A DNA stretch of 64,000 nt from Paramyrothecium sp. XJ0827 (lineage: Eukaryota > Ascomycota > Sordariomycetes > Hypocreales > Stachybotryaceae). The DNA lies in the NCBI GenBank assembly GCA_020881915.1, contig JAJFPB010000007.1, positions 2,728,001-2,792,000 of the forward strand, read 5' to 3'. Under the pieces are notes generated by a model. That model was not told the origin of the DNA. It searched no databases and worked only from the letters and a program-made list of their open reading frames with translations. The position numbers and the translations under genes are program-made. This document shows, piece after piece, positions 1 through 9,682 of this stretch (position 1 is its first letter; every line of letters begins with the position of its first letter).

Positions 1-698
1 GGTGCCGTAGCCGCCGCCGGTCGTCGGCACGGCGCGGTAGGCAAGCGTGCGGAACAGCTTGATGGTGGAGCCCGAGGCGGAGCAGAAGAGGGCCAGGAAC
101 CACAGGATCTGGGCCTGGTTGTTCATCTCCACGGTGCGTTCCTGCCCAAATATCTCGAGGTACTCCACGTCGAGCAGGTCCGGCAGCGTGACGGACTCAA
201 CCATCTGGAACATGCCCCAGAATGACTTGCTGAACGCGTCAAGCCAGGCATCCGAGCCCTTCTCCTTGGTCGTGTACGCCCGCCATCCGGCAATGAAGCT
301 GTCCAGGAAGCGGAAGAAGCGCATGGTGCGCCGGATGACGTTGAGGCGACCGGAGAGCTGGAAAAGAGTGGTCACCGCGAACATGTAGGCCGACTCCTCG
401 TCATTGGGGAAGAAGTAGATGAGGATCTGCGGGTATGAGGCAATGACTAGGCATGTCGCTTGAAGGAGTCTTAATGTGCGCTCCAGACCGACTATTTCAT
501 TCCAAAGTCAGCAATTAAGATCCAGTGGTAACGCGATGAATCCATTTGTGAACAAGTTCCCCCAAGCCATCAAAATATTCTCACAACATGCCGCTCTTGA
601 CCATCAAAAGTGACCATAGGCTCCAAAGGTGTACGTTAGGACGGGGGCTTACCGATGTCGGTGTTGAACAGAGTGAATTGTTCCACAATGCTAGGCAT
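1..698 (-). CDS. PEX11-family peroxisomal membrane protein, C-terminus cut by window edge
   Basis: Two exons are read: 698-653 (ATG, MPSIVEQFTLFNTDI...) and 446-1, joined across a 206-nt intron (GTAAGC donor, CCTAG acceptor); the frame is phase 1 on both sides. The visible protein (about 164 aa) has a basic amphipathic stretch (GRLNVIRRTMRFFRFLDSF, about residues 49-67), followed by a region rich in hydrophobic and aromatic residues (LWFLALFCSASGSTIKLFR). This resembles fungal PEX11/PEX11C proteins, which remodel the peroxisome membrane during proliferation. The family call rests on remembered similarity of the RFFRFLDSF segment and could be wrong at subfamily level. The 3' end, and any further exon, lie outside the window. 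The gene is followed by about 540 bp of AT-rich DNA before the complex I gene on the same strand. Confidence 0.6.
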
Positions 699-1238
699 TG
701 TGACGTCTGCAGCCAAGAAACCTTGGGAAAAGAGAAACAAACACCTTCCGTAGCGCTCGATAAGTTAGTAGTAAGCAGGGGCACGGGTGAATGGGCGTGA
801 ATCTGATTTGCACAGTCCGCAATGAAATTCTGACGTTGGGTTCAGATATGGGAGCTTGTGCAAATACTTGGTTGAAGCAACATTGACCAGGGGTTAACTT
901 GCCTTGGCTGTACTTAGTTGTGGGGACTTTTCTTCAACCCAGCGGTTCTCTGAATGCAATTGGAGGAACGCTGACTGTATTGTAGCTCGATCCACGCCAA
1001 CACCAAGCACAGCATCACGGCTATTTGGAACACATAAAGTCTTTGCCCAGTTGTGTGTCTCAGCAAATAAGGAAAAAAAATGTATTTAAATTCAGATCAA
1101 CATCGGCTACATTGAAACCATGTTATCTCAATTGAACAAATAGTAAATACAAGGGCTCCCCGGAATGGGAGGTATCCATCGCCAACCATAAACCTTCCCG
1201 TTTGCACCACCCGTTCTATCTTAGAATAGTCTGCCTCT
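699..1238. other. Intergenic, PEX11-like to complex I 51 kDa gene
   Basis: This stretch holds the promoter of the PEX11-like gene and the 3' flank of the 51 kDa gene, both transcribed leftward. It is AT-rich around 1060-1150. No ORF in it looks real and no RNA gene was seen. Confidence 0.6.
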
Positions 1239-2815
1239 CTATTGACCAGGGGCGATCAGCTTTCCCTGAGCCTTGGCTCCGTGCTCCCATCCGCCAGCCA
1301 GAGCCGGGCCGCCGTTCTCCTGGGCGAACTTCTGCATCCTAGCCTCCAACTCGGGTCGGAAGTGGCGAATGAGACCCTGAATGGGCCAGGCGAAAGCCTC
1401 ACCCAGAGCTGAAACAAGTTAGCACTGCAATTCAAGTCAAACACACCTGATGACGAAGGATTACTTACCGCAAATCGTGTGGCCCTCAACCTGCTTGGTC
1501 AACTCCTGGAGCATGTCAATCTCCCGCTCGCGACCCTGGCCCTTCTCGAAACGCTGCATGATCTGCTCAGTCCACTTGCTGCCTTCACGGCAGGGAGTGC
1601 ACTGTCCGCAACTCTCGTGGCGGTAGAAGTGGCTAAGTCGGCTAATGGCGCGGACGACGTCGGTGCTCTTGTCCATGACGATGACAGCAGCGGTACCAAG
1701 ACCGGACTGGCTGTCCTTTAGCGCGTCGAAATCCATCAGCTGATCATCACAAATGTTCTTGGGCAGGATGGGAGTCGACGAGCCACCGGGAATAACGGCA
1801 AGGAGGTTATCCCAGCCGCCACGGACGCCACCGCAGTGCTTGTCAATCAGCTCTCGCAGAGGGATGGACATCTCCTCCTCCACGGTGCAAGGGTTGTTGA
1901 CGTGGCCAGAAATGCAGTAGAGCTTGGTACCCTGGTTACGCTCACGGCCGAATCCAGCGAACCAGCTTCCACCGCGGCGGCAAATGGTAGGGGCCACAGC
2001 AATCGTCTCGACGTTGGCGACCGTGGAGGGGCATCCGAAGACACCGACGGCGGCAGGGAAGGGAGGCTTGAGACGGGGCTTGCCAGGCTTGCCCTCCAGA
2101 GATTCAATCAGGGAGGTCTCCTCGCCACAGACGTAGGCACCGGCGCCTCGGTGAATGTAAACATCGAAGTCGTATCCGGAACCGCAGGCGTTCTTGCCAA
2201 TGAGGCCATCGGCGTAAGCCTCGTTGATTGCGTTCTGAAGAACAGCAGCCTCGTGGTAGAACTCGCCTCGGATGTAGATGTATGCCGCAGTTGCGTTCAT
2301 GGCTCGACCGGCTACGAGGCAGCCCTCGATGAGCTTGTGAGGGTCCTTTCGCATAATCTCTCGGTCCTTGCAGGTGCCGGGTTCACCCTCATCAGCGTTG
2401 ACGACGAGATAACGAGGCTTGTTGTCCTTGTCCCAATCCTTGAAGTTCATGAAAGACTGTCGACAGTTCAATTAGCCACCCCAACGCCAAAGATGAGCGC
2501 AGGAAAACATACCCATTTGAGTCCAGAAGGAAAACCAGCACCTCCGCGTCCTCGCAGGCCAGAAGCCTTGATCTCACTGATGATCCAGTCGTGGCCCTTC
2601 AGGATGATTTCCTTTGTCTTGTGCCAGTCACCCATCTTCTTCGCGCTCTTGAGGTCGGGAGGGTATCGGCCGTAAAGGTTCTGGAAAATGCGGTCCTGGT
2701 CCTTGAGACCTCCGTAGATTCGCTTGGGGGTGCCATCTTGGACTGTGGCCATGCCCCTCACGGCGGTCCGTGAGAGGTTGACGGCCTTCCGCGACGCCGC
2801 TCTCGTGGACAGCAT
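1239..2815 (-). CDS. nuo-51: NADH:ubiquinone oxidoreductase 51 kDa subunit (complex I flavoprotein, NDUFV1 homologue)
   Basis: Three exons: 2815-2513, 2456-1469 and 1408-1239, giving 486 aa, close to the family's usual length of about 490. This matrix-arm subunit accepts electrons from NADH through FMN and passes them to Fe-S cluster N3. Visible motifs are an N-terminal mitochondrial presequence rich in Arg/Ser/Ala, the NADH/FMN glycine motif [10 protein letters not shown] (about 89-98), [16 protein letters not shown], and the 4Fe-4S ligands in [12 protein letters not shown] (Cys 384, 387, 390) plus Cys430 in HTIC. The introns are 56 and 60 nt; the splice junctions restore GLKW-SFMNF and [13 protein letters not shown], both strongly conserved in the family. 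The gene is divergent from the dynactin gene, sharing a 418-bp promoter region that contains a CCAAT box. Confidence 0.95.
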
Positions 2816-3233
2816 CGTGGCTCGATCGGGTGACGAAGTCTATGTGCGTGCAACGGAGGGAATGCGTGGGTGGTTGCGGCACTTGACGCTTTGGAGGCGA
2901 AGTTGAGAATTGGCTACTGTGTGATTGGCCAATCCAGCTCCGTATTACTCAGCGAGCTCGTTAACCGCTACTTGCTAGTTAGTGTGTCTTTGGTGGTCAT
3001 ACATGTACTTTGCATCGCACGCTAGCTCTTCCAAGCCTTTGATCTCATCGACTCGGCTAGCTCCAACACACTACTCCGAGGTACGTACTGCCTGAAGGAA
3101 TGTACCGATGTAACAAAAGACTCCAATACATTAAACAATTAAATGCTATTAGTTCTGCCTGTTCCTAACAGGGCACGATGTTGTTGTCCTTGACATTGGT
3201 CGACACAAACTCGTAACTTACAGCTCCGTCGAC
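2816..3233. other. Divergent promoter region, nuo-51 / dynactin p27
   Basis: 418 bp between two divergent start codons. It contains the palindromic CCAAT element at 2924-2933 and a further ATTGG near 2908. No coding potential was seen. Confidence 0.6.
2924..2933 (-). promoter_or_regulatory. Palindromic CCAAT box (ATTGGCCAAT) upstream of complex I gene
   Basis: ATTGG and CCAAT abut to form a 10-bp palindrome about 110 nt upstream of the nuo-51 start. The fungal HAP/CBC complex binds CCAAT and controls many respiratory genes. Binding here is inferred from sequence and position only. Confidence 0.45.
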
Positions 3234-3866
3234 ATGTCAAGCAAGCGACACTCCATTCTGCCGGCTGTTGACCGCAGCGGCCCAAAGCCTCCCGTCCACT
3301 TCTCTTCATCGATCACGATCTCCGACAACGCAATACTACTGGGCACGCACTCGATTACGATACAGTCTGAGAGCGTGGTGCATCCTCGCTGTAGATTTGA
3401 TTCTACTCGTGGTAGTGTGCTGGTCGGTCGGCGATGCATAATACATGAGCGAACTCAGATCGGAGCTCAGCCAGCCGAAATCAACGTGACAACCCCCGGC
3501 GGCGTAGTACTAGGGGATTATGTGATTGTTGAGGTTGGCTCGATCATAGAATCTGGCGACACGGAAGTCGGTGACGGGACTACCATACAAGTTGGAAGCC
3601 GCATCGGGAGCGGCGCCAAGATTGGCAAAGTAATAGATCTCGCCTCTCGATTCAACCCAGAGCTAATGACGAAGCAGAATTGCACCATTTCCCATATGTC
3701 GGTGATAGCACCAGGCGAGGTACTCCCGGACTGCACAGTGGTCTATTCCAATGGCACCCGTCGCCTAGACAAGCGCGGCGTGTCGGATATGAGGAAGTTG
3801 GCCCTCCTCAGGCAAATATCCGTCCTGCGAAAAATGATACCCAGCAACCCGAGCAAGTTTGCATAA
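3234..3866 (+). CDS. Dynactin subunit p27-like protein (DCTN6), left-handed beta-helix
   Basis: Single exon, 210 aa. The centre consists of hexapeptide-like repeats of hydrophobic and small residues (ITISDNAILLG, VHPRCRF, VLGDYVIVEVGSII, VGDGTTIQVGSRIGSGAKIG) typical of left-handed beta-helix proteins. The C-terminus (LRQISVLRKMIPSNPSKF) matches the helical tail of fungal p27. Dynactin p25/p27 sit at the pointed end of the Arp1 filament and help dynein engage cargo such as endosomes. The start is the first ATG, shortly downstream of the divergent promoter. A gamma-carbonic-anhydrase-like fold is the main alternative, but the tail favours dynactin. Confidence 0.8.
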   Translation: MSSKRHSILPAVDRSGPKPPVHFSSSITISDNAILLGTHSITIQSESVVHPRCRFDSTRGSVLVGRRCIIHERTQIGAQPAEINVTTPGGVVLGDYVIVEVGSIIESGDTEVGDGTTIQVGSRIGSGAKIGKVIDLASRFNPELMTKQNCTISHMSVIAPGEVLPDCTVVYSNGTRRLDKRGVSDMRKLALLRQISVLRKMIPSNPSKFA

Positions 3867-4444
3867 TTTTGATACCCAAATCTTCGAAACGCAGCCGAGA
3901 CATTTGTAGTCCTCGTGTGGCTATAATCATAATTGCCAGTCGCCGCCCTTCCAATTTTGTTTGCACAAGGTCTCAGCGTGCTCTACGTTAAGGGTAACCA
4001 TCCATGCTGTTATGTTTGCTGCAGCCCCCCTTGGCACTTATGAGGCCGATTAGCTACCATGGTTAAACCCGTGCACAGTCACAAACATGTTGACCGAACT
4101 TAAAAGGACAAACCGTTGGATGTCCTTAAATGTGGCAATGTTCGCCTACTAGGCTCATCAGGCGGGCGAAGGCCAACCTGAATTTTGAGACGTCTCGGGG
4201 ATTCCGCTTCAAGGTCGCATAATTTAAGTGCATGTTTGCGTCTCATCCTAAGTAATACTTGAGCCAGCCACTATATTCGTGACCACGATGGATGCGCAAG
4301 ATAAACATGGGGTACACAGACAACTGAACCATGATAATGTGACATGTGTAACAAACATCTCGCTGGAGTATCTACCTATTGAGAAGTCGTGACGTTCGGA
4401 CATCGCGTTACCTTCACCACTCCGCCAGCACCAGGTCCCATATC
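3867..4444. other. Convergent intergenic region
   Basis: Tail-to-tail region between the dynactin and transhydrogenase genes. Nothing beyond 3' untranslated and spacer sequence was recognised. Confidence 0.6.
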
Positions 4445-6123
4445 CTAGTGCTTCATGGCATCTTCAAAGAGGCGGCGAAGTTGATCTTTCTCTGCCTCAA
4501 GCTCCGCAGACAAACCCGGCGCAAGCATAAGCACACGGGCTTGAGGAATGGTGCCCTCAACAAGGTCCTCGATATGATCGCTCCCAAAACCAAGGTCCTT
4601 CAAGCCCTTTGGCTGATCACCAAGGTCGGCCAGGAATTTGGTTAATGCGTCTGCAAGAACTTCGCCAGCGCTCTCCCTTTTAACATTGGAGATGTCGACC
4701 CCAAATGCCTCAGCAGCGGCCAAATGTCGCTCCGGATTCGATGCGCCAGTGAATCTGAAGACTGCAGGAGCTGAGACTGCGACGGAGACACCGTGAGGAA
4801 TGATAGGAGACGTGACCTCATAGCCCGAGTGTTTATAACCCGGGTTCTGACCAGAAATAGGATATGACATGCCTAAGAACGTCAGTTGTGGTTGGAACAC
4901 AAAGTGATGTGCTTGACAACCTACCGTGGCATAAATGAACTCCTGCATTACCAAAGCCTACACCGGCTAGGGTTGAGGCGAGAAGCATCTCACTCTGAGC
5001 CTCTAGGTCATCGGGATCCCTTACTGAGCGGGGCAGATACTTGACAGTGCTTCGAAGGGCATGGAAAGAGAAGACGTCCGAGATTGGATTAGCACCTTGA
5101 TACGCCGGCCGTAAGATGGGGTTTGTTGGACGCGGAACGCGTTCATTATAAGGTATAGCAGTCCAAGATTCCAACGAATGGCACAAGACGTCCAGGCCAG
5201 AGCTGGCCTTGACAGCAGCCGGCATGGTTCTCGTGTTGAGGGGATCGCAGATGCCGAGGGTGGGCTTCAGGTTGCGGTGGGCAATGCCAGTCTTGGCACG
5301 CTTGGAGACGAGATCAAAGATGGCGGTTCCAGTCGTCTCACTGCCTGTACCTGCTGTGGTGGGGATGGCGATGAGCGGGTTCAGCTTCTTGTCGACAGGG
5401 CGTCCCTTTCCAAGCGGAGCATTGACGAAATCGAGGAAATCAGCCTCGGGGTAAGCCGTGTAGAGATTCATGAGCTTGGCTGTGTCAATGACTGAGCCTC
5501 CACCGACCGCGAGGAAGGCGTCCGGCTGGAAGGGCCTCGCCCATTCAATTGCTTCCTTGATTCTACCCAAGATTGTCAATAAACGAGTTGAGGAATCCTC
5601 GACCAGGTCAATATAGCTTACGAGCTATCCTTGGGCTCTATCCTCACGTTGGAGTAGACCTTGAAATTGATGCCCTCCCTCGTCAGAGCCTCGCGAACCT
5701 GCCGCATGGCTTCTAGCTTGTCCACAGTGGCATCCGTGACGACGCAGACGCGCTGTGAACCCATGTTCTTGAGGTCCATGCCCACTTCTTGGGTCACGCC
5801 AGGGCCAAACCGGATGGAAGAGGCGGCCATCTCAAAGGCATACTCCTTCTGTCCGGGATGGGTGGTAGGAGTAGCATATTGGCGCTTGCCAACAGCCTTC
5901 GCCTGTGGAATTAACGAAGAAGGGTTTTGGTGATATCCTGGATTTGAGTGGCATGGACACGAAGGTGGGTGAGTGTACTGAATCGTCCGCAGAAGACTTG
6001 TTGCCCGCTTGGCGGCCTGTAACCTCACGTGTAAGCAGATGAACCTCAGACAGGGTATTGGGAACAGGCTCCTCTAGTCGACTGATCACAACGTACATTG
6101 GGGATCACTCGTATGGCACTCAT
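4445..6123 (-). CDS. Iron-containing alcohol dehydrogenase family: hydroxyacid-oxoacid transhydrogenase (ADHFE1 homologue), mitochondrial
   Basis: Four exons: 6123-6097, 6016-5622, 5562-4925 and 4872-4445, giving 495 aa. The first exon encodes only nine residues (MSAIRVIPN) and splices into an Arg/Lys/Ser-rich presequence, so mitochondrial import is likely. Family members transfer a hydride between a hydroxy acid such as 4-hydroxybutyrate and 2-oxoglutarate using bound NAD. Visible are the dinucleotide motif GGGS (about 161-164), IPTTAGTGSE, and metal-site candidates in GLDVLCHSLESW (Asp265, His269), GVHLCHGMS and IIPHGVSVA. The splice junctions restore PKDSS-IKEAIEW and LCHG-MSYPISG, as in animal ADHFE1. 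A possible extra intron near the presequence cannot be excluded. A generic Fe-ADH role is the alternative. Confidence 0.87.
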
Positions 6124-7494
6124 CGCGTGAATGTTGTAAGCAGAGGATGTCAAGTATTGTCTAAAGACTGCCGGATTTCGGAGAGAAAAGAAGTGGGTTT
6201 AAAGGTGGTCGCGGGGATGTGTGTTGGTGAAGCAGGTTGCATCATCCGGGGTAGAGAGCGGTTGGGGGCGGCCTCGGTTACCCCATGCCAGGGCCTCGCA
6301 CGAAAGGGTACCTATGGGGTGGTGAATGCGGAGGTCCAGCGGTGGCACTGACACAGCTGGTACGGTGAGGTAAGGTAGACTAGTTCGTGCCTCTCAGCCT
6401 AGATCCCAAGCTCTGGCAACTCAGCTCGGCTACTGGACATGGCGTGGGGTTCGCCCATGGGCCCTTTCAGAAAGCTACTGAGGATGGGCTGATGAGAATT
6501 GCTTGTACCAATGCCTCACAAGATCAACAGTATTGTTTACAATTGAAACCACATGTAAATTCGGGTTCTCGACTAACTCGCCCTATCTCGAGTGAGCAAG
6601 GCCAAAAACGAGGAATTGGCCAAATAACCAAAAGGTGGCTTGCGCATCCCGAAATGCCGAGGAACTTTGATGACGATGGTGGAAACTCGGCCCCCGCATA
6701 ATTGGTTTAGTGCGTACGAGCCGTCTACGAGACGAGGCGCCCCGGGAGGATCAGGAGCTTCCCCGCACCGCGGAACGATCCATTGAGGCTACCGCATCCC
6801 TTGGGTGATCACAAAACTGGTAGCAAATCAGGGTAATCTGTGCGGTTTGTAATGTTCACAAAAAGCATCATAGTGTCTGTGGTAGCTATTAAGTTCCCGG
6901 CCCATTAGCATTTACCAAGTCATAGATCTACCTTACATATCCAGTCTTCCCCGTGCTTGTGCTTGACGCTGAAGTTGTCGATGGTATTCAAACCATGGAA
7001 ATCTCGCTAGAAAGTGTGGTCTGCTTCGAAAATTGATTCCTTGTTCGCAGCCTGGGAACAATACGTATTACTCTGTTGCGAAGTCTTGGAGATCCATGTC
7101 ATATGTGCTTCCTTCTGCATGCGTGTCCGCAAATACTGGAATCCTAATATAGGGAAACCCGAAGCGATCGGGTTTCGTGCGCAGCGACACCGAAGATAGC
7201 ATCTCGGTCTCGCCCAGGTAAACGGATAAAGACAACCGATTCGAGGGCACCTTTACAAGTCAGGGACTTTTGTCGTCGTTACGCACGTTCGTACGAAGCA
7301 CTTCACGACTGAAGAAACGTACGTGCTGTATGCCCCACCGGCTCGCCGGATGAGTGGATCGGCGAGAAATCAGATATAAGTCCTAGAGCCTCTCTACCCC
7401 GTCTACTTGGTGAACAGCAAAGCTTCCAGCACTTCATCTCAACATTTCAAGACAAGTTAACGATAGTACTGATTTAATTCCAACCTGATACGGC
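6124..7494. other. Divergent intergenic region, about 1.4 kb
   Basis: Separates the transhydrogenase (-) and aminopeptidase (+) genes. It contains one copy of the dispersed GGTAAGG motif at about 6367-6377. Short ORFs here lack coding character. Confidence 0.5.
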
Positions 7495-8664
7495 ATGGCT
7501 TCGCGGTGGCAGAACCAGAGAGGACGGATACGTGAAGTCATCCCCGACTTGCAAATCGGACGATGGCTTCCAGGCCCTCTCAACTCCATTACTGATGTTG
7601 CCGGAGTGCTTGTGCATACACAGTCGATACACACCGGACAGGACGTGAACACCGGTGTCACGACTATCCTGCCGCGGCCAGACTGGGATCGCATTACCAG
7701 CTTTGCTGGTATTTTCAGTTTCAATGGTTGCGGCGAGATGACTGGCACACACTGGATTCAAGAGACCGGCCTGCTGACGTCGCCCATCGTCTTGACCAAC
7801 TCGGCCTCAATTGGTGACGCCCACCGCGGCATTGCGGACTACGCTTTTCAAACACATACCAATGATGAGGGCGAAATGGACCTCTTCATCTTTCCTGTCG
7901 TAGCAGAAACATACGACGGATTTCTGAACAACCAAGGGCGTTTTGCAGTCAAGCCGCAACACATCATCGAAGGCATCCGAAATGCATCGTCTGATCGGGT
8001 ACCCGAGGGCAACACGGGTGGTGGCACCGGCATGATCTGTCATCGGTTCAAGGGGGGCACTGGATCTAGCAGCCGAATTGTGCATGGTTACGACTCAGAA
8101 GGCAATCCAAAGGCCTACACCGTCGGCGTTCTCGTACAAGCCAATTACGGCGCTGCTCAAACTCTCCATATTGGCGGTGTCCCGGTTGGACGCATGTTTG
8201 CTGCGGAGAACGGCACTCCAGTCGCGATACCGCCTCCGGCAAACCCGCCCAAAGAGGCGCGGAAGGATGGGAGCATCATCATTGTGATAGCGACCGACGT
8301 TCCCCTGATGCCGATTCAGCTGCAACGTGTGGCCAAGCGCGCATCTGTTGGCTTGGCCAAGGTTGGCGGTTACGGGAATGACTCTTCAGGCGACATTTTC
8401 CTGGCCTTCTCCACAGCCAACAAGATTCCAGTCCAGGACTTCTCCTTTGATTCAGCAAAATCACCATACCATCCGCAGCCCAGGGGCGTCGAGATGATCG
8501 ATACAGACTCGATCAATGGCTTGTTTGAGGCGGCGGCTGATGCCACCGAGGAAGCTATATACAACGCCCTGTTCATGGCGGAATCCATGACTGGCTTCAA
8601 GGGACGGAGTGTCGAAGCAATTGATTTGGTGAAGGTAAAGGCAATGGTTGAGTCACGCCTGTAA
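7495..8664 (+). CDS. P1/DmpA-family N-terminal-nucleophile aminopeptidase (S58 peptidase)
   Basis: Single exon, 389 aa, close to bacterial DmpA/BapA length (about 370-400). The ATG follows a stop-rich leader. This family makes one precursor that cleaves itself before a Ser, which becomes the N-terminal nucleophile. The probable cleavage site is Gly259-Ser260 in KDGSIIIVIATDVPL. Asn217 (VQANYGA) and the GNDSSGDI segment (Ser298) align with the oxyanion and catalytic residues known from DmpA; the Glu two residues after that Ser in DmpA appears as Asp300 here. Enzymes of this type release N-terminal D- or beta-amino acids from small peptides or amides. No signal peptide is seen, so it is probably cytosolic. 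It is intronless and isolated by about 1.4 kb and 1.0 kb of noncoding DNA, which would fit an old bacterial origin. Confidence 0.87.
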   Translation: MASRWQNQRGRIREVIPDLQIGRWLPGPLNSITDVAGVLVHTQSIHTGQDVNTGVTTILPRPDWDRITSFAGIFSFNGCGEMTGTHWIQETGLLTSPIVLTNSASIGDAHRGIADYAFQTHTNDEGEMDLFIFPVVAETYDGFLNNQGRFAVKPQHIIEGIRNASSDRVPEGNTGGGTGMICHRFKGGTGSSSRIVHGYDSEGNPKAYTVGVLVQANYGAAQTLHIGGVPVGRMFAAENGTPVAIPPPANPPKEARKDGSIIIVIATDVPLMPIQLQRVAKRASVGLAKVGGYGNDSSGDIFLAFSTANKIPVQDFSFDSAKSPYHPQPRGVEMIDTDSINGLFEAAADATEEAIYNALFMAESMTGFKGRSVEAIDLVKVKAMVESRL

Positions 8665-9682
8665 ATGGCCTGGAGGAATAAGAGAAGGGATATTGGGGCT
8701 TCCAGTCCAGGCTTGAGAGACAAAAATCAGGCAACGCGCAAATAGCATTCGACTTCGTCGCTGTGAAGTAACTAGCAAGCCTACCTCATAGGTAATACAA
8801 GTTACGGGTCGATATTCCTATGTCGTACACCCTGGACACAGTTCTGGCACTTAAGGTAGACTGTTCCAGCATCGAACCAAGTCAATAGCATGTAGGTGAT
8901 GCGATGTATTACTAACTCTTCTGCACGACTGCCGTTACCTTACTTCTGCCAATCTTCCTCACGGGCAGCTCTGGCCTCTGCTTGAGTTCGTCATTGACTT
9001 GGCGGAAGCGGAACGCAGGCGATGGTGCAGCATTTGCTTCCGATTCCATTGCGGGTGCAGTTCAACACCAGCCACTTCGCAGCCCCAGATCCATTCCAGC
9101 ATCCGCCGTTGAGGGAGGGGGGTGCGTTAGTGGAAGGGGCGCTGAGAAACCCAGCCTTTCCTGCACGGAAGCTCCTGGGGGAAAAATACCTTGGCGGGAG
9201 TACCTTGCCTCAGCTCTGAGCCCAGGAGGCGACATCTGCGAGCTTCAGGCACAGGTACCTCTAGACTAAGGACTAAGGTACTGTCTAGACCCCGGTTAAG
9301 GCAGGTACCTAAGGTACCTTACCTGACCTTAGGTGCCTTGAGGTAAGATAGTCTACCTACCCGTACCTTACGTTTAGTAGCTGGGATCCGTAATGCGAGC
9401 TGGACCCAATGCATCCCACGCCAACCTATTTCTCACCTCATACACGTAACACAACCACGACACCATCCAGCACGCACCCCACGAAGACATTCGAAGGTGA
9501 ACCTCCAACCGTCCTGGGGGATTGCCGCCTCCCAAAACAGTCCCGCGACCCTTGTCATTGCAATCCAACGCTCGGACGTCGCCTTCCCCCAAGCATCCAC
9601 GCGCACACATTGACCTGCGATATGAACATGAGCCCGCTTCCTCCGCCCGTCTCTCCTTAATGATCGCCGTTCCGCCTTGCAA
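8665..9682. other. Intergenic region with dispersed-motif cluster
   Basis: About 1 kb upstream of SEC3. The main feature is the GGTACC/TACCTTACC cluster at 9251-9370. ORFs at 8982-9269 and 9409-9660 have no recognisable protein character. Confidence 0.5.
9251..9370. repeat. Cluster of GGTACC / TACCTTACC motifs
   Basis: Within 120 bp there are repeated degenerate copies in both orientations: caggtacct, ctaaggact, aaggtact, caggtacctaaggtacc, ttacctgacctt, aggtgcctt, aggtaag, ctacctac and taccttac. The combination AAGGTACCTT is palindromic. The cluster lies about 310-430 nt upstream of the SEC3 start codon. Confidence 0.6.

Noticed and set aside
1836..2675. 279-aa ORF antisense to nuo-51
   Set aside because: Overlaps the well-supported complex I exons on the other strand and crosses a confirmed intron.
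9251..9370. Telomere-like or CRISPR-like repeats
   Set aside because: The unit is GGTAAGG/TACCTTACC with variable spacing and both orientations, not TTAGGG, and there are no regular spacers.
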